Assembly: GCF_964030845.1 (NCBI RefSeq)
Contig: NZ_OZ034983.1
Location: 1,736,001-1,800,000 of the forward strand
Length of the DNA stretch: 64,000 bases
Source of the DNA: Candidatus Fukatsuia endosymbiont of Tuberolachnus salignus
Lineage (GTDB): Bacteria; Pseudomonadota; Gammaproteobacteria; Enterobacterales; Enterobacteriaceae
Direction of reading: 5' to 3'
The position numbers and the translations under genes were made by a program. The notes beneath the pieces are model-generated. The model saw only the letters and a list, made by a program, of their open reading frames with translations, was not told where the DNA came from and searched no databases. Within the stretch, counting starts at the first letter, position 1, and every line of letters starts with the position of its first letter. Shown piece after piece: positions 61,901 to 64,000 of this stretch.

Positions 61901-64000
61901 TTTCCTCCTTAAAAAAAGGCAAACAGCAAGCATTCAGAATGTTACGGATATTGTATCCAACAGAAAATGATATCGAAACACTGTGGAAAAGTTTCAATCT
62001 GTCAGGCGAAGCACGGCAGCAGTTTGTTTTTGAATTGACAAATACGGCAGTCCTTCCTTCATGGGCACAGCAGTATAAAATTTCATCACTGGATCCCAAC
62101 AACCTGCAACGATTTGATCATCTTCGTGCTGTCACTGATCCGATTATCGCCAGGCTGCAAAAATCAAACGAAGGAAGCGTTTATGAAGATGACCGCCGAG
62201 CAATTTTTGATTTTAGTGATCAATTTATTACCTCATATGCTGCTGCTAGAGGCTATCAAACCAATCAAAAACGGGCCTTTTTTAGAACAGATATCAGCGG
62301 GGTATTTCGTGGTGATCATCGTACTCCCTATAAATTAGCACTAGATGAAAAAATGTTGGCATTTGATGACAACCATGCACAACGTCATACTACCGACACA
62401 ACACTCTATGCAAGTACTTCTTATCAGCATGATGCTGTACGATACGGTTATGGAAAATTCGTCTACCTAATTGATACACGAGGTTTAGAGGCTGTTCCGG
62501 TAGCCGATAACGTTGTGCTCAATCCGAAAAATTCAACGACTGGCAATCTTACTGTTTCAGCCGAGGTTTACATTTCTGTGCCCAGCACCACAGGGATCCC
62601 ATCCAGTCGCATATGGCTGGTGGACTCGGAAGGTCAAGAAGCGGTCAATGTTGCTGATCTTGCCGAACATTTTTATAACGATCTCATTGATCTTGAAGAG
62701 GAAACGTTACAAGGTAAAAAATCAGAAATCTATGATCGGCTATTTTATAAAGCCCGTCATAAGGGTCTAAGGCTATTGGATATTAGCGAAATAACTCAGC
62801 CAGATGCCACACAAAACATTCGTGACTATCAACACCCCCACTACCAGCACGTTGATCAGGGCTTAAACGCCCTCGGCTCGGCTAAACGCGAAAACGTTGA
62901 CCACTGGATAAAGCCGGTAGTGAACATTGACAACACCCATACCGCTGGCGAAGGTAAAAAAAGTCGCATCATTATTCAATTGGAGAATGATGCTGAAAGC
63001 AAACGATCAGCAGGCGATTTGGCGAGTAAGCATCCAAACGAATCTGTCATCTTTCAGCGTGACGTACAAGGAAAATTGCGTTTGGTGTACGGTGATCCAG
63101 ACACGCTGGGTAACGAATTGTATCTGCTGTTTGTCGGTCATGGTCGTGGTGGCGAGAATGATGCACACAATAATAGCACCTTGGCAGAGTACAATGCTGC
63201 TGGACTGGCGGAGGTCACGCGGCAAATGGTGGGTGTGCTAAACACGCAATATCATCTCCATCGTCCGATAAGTAAGCTAATTCTTGTGGGTTGTGCGCTG
63301 GTCAATGATGATCAAAACAGCGGCTTTTTATTTGAATTTGTGCCCAAATTGCTTGAACAGGGTATAAAACCAACCACCCTCGTCGCTTACTCCGCCGAAA
63401 TAAAGGTCAGCAGGAAGGAGAGTGCACAAGGCGTCGGCCATAAACACCGTATGTCAGCAGATACAGAAGACAACCGAGCCAGCGCTGTGAGACTGAGTCT
63501 TACGCTTGATGCTAAACAAAACAACTATTTTCCCACGATTCAGAACGAGACTCAGAACGATTTTGCTGTCCGTCTACAACGAGTGATGACGATTGTCAAC
63601 GATCTAACCTCTCAACAGATACAACTTGATGCACTCAATGCCCAGCAACAGCACGACCTGGCAGATTTTTTCCATTATCCCGACGGGGATCTAAACGAAG
63701 AACGAGTACATCAACTTATTACCCATGAGCAGGATTATAGATTGTGGCGTAACGAAGCCGAACAGCTGCTACAATTGCGAGGGGTGCATCGGCAGCTGTC
63801 GGCATTGAGTGGACAAACGGCGTTGGAAAAGACGCAGGCTTGGAATAACCACCAAGTCCACAGTATTACCGCATGGCAGAAGATAACCGATGGCATCAAT
63901 GGCATTAAAATCGATCTTGCCCCACAGGCATTGTTTATTGGTGACAATAGCCCACAAGCGCACGCATCGGCAACCGCAGCCGCACTGGGCTGGTTACATA
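55951..64000 (+). CDS. Giant modular toxin with two MARTX-type cysteine protease domains and an ADP-ribosyltransferase (3' end beyond window)
   Basis: Codon-by-codon reading shows one uninterrupted frame from ATG 55951 (AAGGA upstream) to the edge: 2683 codons, no stop. Order: ~80-aa module copies at residues 9-90 and 137-199; helical region 200-600; four 59-aa repeats 604-839; ankyrin-like stretch 958-1070 (LLDAGADANEKN); TIKI/ChaN-like domain ~1466-1647 (IAIGDSHLLL); C80 cysteine protease 1 at ~1688-1850 (H1749 in VGHGRGG, C1800 in LMGCGL); module copy 3 at 1875-1957; ADP-ribosyltransferase ~2090-2250 (R2120 in FRGDHRTP, STS 2155-2157, E2205 in SAEVY); protease 2 ~2310-2480 (H2397, C2448). 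C80 domains of MARTX/TcdB toxins self-cleave on host inositol hexakisphosphate, freeing cargo. No RTX repeats or signal peptide are seen in this part. Export by the T3SS or RtxBDE is undetermined. Confidence 0.85.
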   Translation, partial: MANANREGITLEQWTWLVQWVKRIEPGYSSAEAEVFLDQFNYARTTRFNDYQLMLQGIEENHVSPALVNPGLENNGHHTSDSWTIVEASVVERQDQPAKKVKTDVPVSSQPPFSAEPPKADTVPVTATPANPNRMGIPPKKWVSLITRVQNIQSGYSHAQAEAFLDLFNFPENTRINDYEQLLRNIQENGLSIVRLEQQQRERNRASARISVPTPVYYMGGENLADATNTGDAIGAAVNSFKESEEYPQFLAQYHQAIDKIIAFYMVNVDDQAGKTLVSHNFEEFKKKISDSDHQNSHRYYQMKSVIEEIARLLALPNTKENPLSHKLAEIYELADRIAHCADGAISDILRASANLFAPGADLLSSMHKTREKIAHSTLREFMVYKRIGNNVHTFNAFLDRFNEQLGMPASQDRYRNLDAVTQTRVESCQRKLINALTPYRITYELANAHLSFLLSKLGADALANYDKIDELRLSLDIEDPEEGFKPGYKNLDTSALFIENNGGYQLRQDPLLLQIEMAKKLSRARSSTIWPSWSIETVDNGLGKTFQRIGDLFWQEIEGEVILPTIKSIGNRINQIAPEQLIRMIEQANAGDAALFDINPQRLHAATGQQIALFFAKLGDVRGLNYVIAHNNWFKNLDTNPLVPIILQFPPTASANLPTYLLHHMSPSELTQFLEKLGVQGSIDYVIKNFSWFRQLESNPLVPALLTLPRDRLVTISSELFHHLTTEQATQFFTKLGVEYGVAYATKNFDWFQQLNSNPLVPALLTLPTHQFTQVSTELFHHMTCQQATQVFYKWGFNASVNYIKDHLEWFQQLESNPFVPLLLKSTHKELITFPPILWQLMTVTTLYDFFKQRNDPGAAAYIDYYINGWPHHNNQGTDSKAHPIQDINLNALLLNIVFIKVHTIHNNVTTYPIHYLSRLFILASEAEDRQTIELLLQQSELDLKQSQYGHVENPLFVAIRKDLTWLVLMLLAKHPLSDYQDAGRHNVLFYAIQNKNLQILTALLDAGADANEKNLLTNTTALEQAVLSEDPRLVSKLLEHHAKDDSANALMLAIKQGNITMVEALSAATIEHYYHHIKQQTSVYDRAWSLAHEQPSSADIIKILEQNKAHLAKMLPALTLSDLFRYGVMSTTGLQSPISGTEVNPLSLPLYASIQATLAKLHETTGSEQIETAFILLNQVNFSLNRPFGNISSNMVSVISRLQTQIDHILFANLAPDSMKENLLALTEIQPALAADVYQALLQKTPATRLFFMNFIFNRMAEDLYFDVPIKFRKTNPFSLSTHRNFWEIRLDGFNGQVPNEEDLGFKAIYHFPFDEQFNGFETALSKEQAQGELKKIKIDQTNGFIHIGYNQKELNALHLNKKRMRIRKFIDALLAKLELRSVGDQRNPENRRNFFFRDIRNHRRRMLATYGDKAHLRREQKARITQIEKMYRSIYHTDVAIWDQQYSTEALNRLNQQLTQQPNVREQLAFLLAERQGLLMNSHNGDYGYQRSDYVTTAFIVQHMDTLKELGISILGLPLDKVTQTFIDHFRRNPRQPISPYLKSVLKKEGLTTLFIAACQKGLKVVALGQTYQPYAETYIQGVANTLAEEKLTSIPVGEKFIAIGDSHLLLSSAGYDRFLPGLAHRLRLPVLQIVNNQLSIQPDDISRRIASVGLHTSGPAKRNNVESWQKIEVSPHERNSQTRFDGILILQLEDDAESMKAAANLAAKHPDKSVLFQCDKHGNLRWVHGNPFVLAGNIRWHLVGHGRGGTNDHNHTSLAEYSPFELYQVVEQVRNKLSINYHIQGVVPHEIVLMGCGLASSDIESEDYRTQVDTLLNRRQAGQSTKTPIKVIAYRTTLDVDRQGHRRTLENPHRLQRNRHENRMTSGKLGMTSAQWSNVISWVQRIDPTYSHSQAEVFLNQFNYFVETRLSNYQLMLQAIEQNGTSLASIRPGPTDSNGYHLPTTWTIVEVAATRQQSPRVSLAIPQENEYWAQKVKEEFSSLKKGKQQAFRMLRILYPTENDIETLWKSFNLSGEARQQFVFELTNTAVLPSWAQQYKISSLDPNNLQRFDHLRAVTDPIIARLQKSNEGSVYEDDRRAIFDFSDQFITSYAAARGYQTNQKRAFFRTDISGVFRGDHRTPYKLALDEKMLAFDDNHAQRHTTDTTLYASTSYQHDAVRYGYGKFVYLIDTRGLEAVPVADNVVLNPKNSTTGNLTVSAEVYISVPSTTGIPSSRIWLVDSEGQEAVNVADLAEHFYNDLIDLEEETLQGKKSEIYDRLFYKARHKGLRLLDISEITQPDATQNIRDYQHPHYQHVDQGLNALGSAKRENVDHWIKPVVNIDNTHTAGEGKKSRIIIQLENDAESKRSAGDLASKHPNESVIFQRDVQGKLRLVYGDPDTLGNELYLLFVGHGRGGENDAHNNSTLAEYNAAGLAEVTRQMVGVLNTQYHLHRPISKLILVGCALVNDDQNSGFLFEFVPKLLEQGIKPTTLVAYSAEIKVSRKESAQGVGHKHRMSADTEDNRASAVRLSLTLDAKQNNYFPTIQNETQNDFAVRLQRVMTIVNDLTSQQIQLDALNAQQQHDLADFFHYPDGDLNEERVHQLITHEQDYRLWRNEAEQLLQLRGVHRQLSALSGQTALEKTQAWNNHQVHSITAWQKITDGINGIKIDLAPQALFIGDNSPQAHASATAAALGWLH
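57760..58467 (+). repeat. Four tandem 59-residue repeats within the giant toxin
   Basis: Units start at 57760, 57937, 58114 and 58291, exactly 177 bp apart. Each follows the pattern L/F-H-H-x-T..QATQFF.KLG....Y.....WF..L.(S/T)NPLVP.LL..P. The first unit is the most diverged. DNA identity is moderate, so the array is older than the invJ repeats. No known repeat family is recognised. Confidence 0.85.

Noticed and set aside
56536..63963. Small ORFs on both strands across the last 8 kb (for example 62114-62338, 62513-62770, 62927-63241)
   Set aside because: All lie inside the single giant toxin frame, which I read without a stop from 55951 to the window edge.

Overview
The window is a gammaproteobacterial chromosome segment of the Enterobacterales type. 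The rpsU-dnaG-rpoD, ygiM-cca, folB-tsaD, ppk-ppx and rsxABC blocks all look like Yersinia/E. coli relatives. Moderate GC, many short palindromic repeats, lost operon members, T3SS genes with fresh disabling mutations and several toxin genes together suggest a host-restricted insect facultative symbiont (Regiella/Hamiltonella-like). That organism assignment is inference.

Layout. 0.3-2.1 kb: RIO-type kinase, then a convergent pair (class I T3SS-chaperone-like gene and a 90-aa ORF). 2.3-2.6 kb: two repeat elements back to back. 2.7-8.5 kb (minus): complete rtxBDE-type type I exporter without an adjacent rtxA or rtxC. 8.9-9.5 kb: 205-aa unknown membrane protein. 9.7-12.6 kb: rsxA-rsxB-rsxC, with rsxDGE missing. 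12.9-23.3 kb: ygiM, cca, folB, tsaD, rpsU, dnaG, rpoD. Here uppP and plsY, expected from E. coli gene order, are absent; a DUF1640-like coiled-coil gene and a T3SS-effector-like gene with the WEKIxxFF signal occupy those places. 23.4-30.4 kb: ppk and ppx, split by a single-chain restriction-modification gene. 30.5-31.8 kb: second DUF1640-like gene and ogt.

31.9-53.5 kb is an Inv/Spa (SPI-1-like) type III secretion locus in two divergent arms. Minus arm: invG, invE, sicA, sipB, sipC, sipD, then an unknown effector-like gene. Plus arm: invF, invA, invB, invC, invI, invJ, spaO, spaP, spaQ, spaR, spaS. A large inverted repeat sits between the arms. The needle-ruler gene invJ has grown by three near-identical 204-bp repeats. 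spaS has an in-frame stop, sipD and the effector-like gene are frameshifted, and a MITE-like element lies between spaR and spaS. The prg/org genes for the needle and inner ring are not in the window.

53.7-64.0 kb: a 659-aa coiled-coil protein, then one reading frame that stays open from 55951 to the window edge (at least 2683 codons). It encodes a giant modular toxin with two MARTX-type cysteine protease domains (C80), each with an intact His/Cys pair. A cholera/pertussis-like ADP-ribosyltransferase domain lies between them. A repeated ~80-aa module, a four-fold 59-residue repeat, an ankyrin-like stretch and a TIKI/ChaN-like domain are also visible. The 'module - cargo - protease' arrangement occurs twice, suggesting a self-cleaving polyprotein toxin. 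It could leave the cell through the neighbouring T3SS or the RtxBDE-like exporter; the sequence does not decide which.
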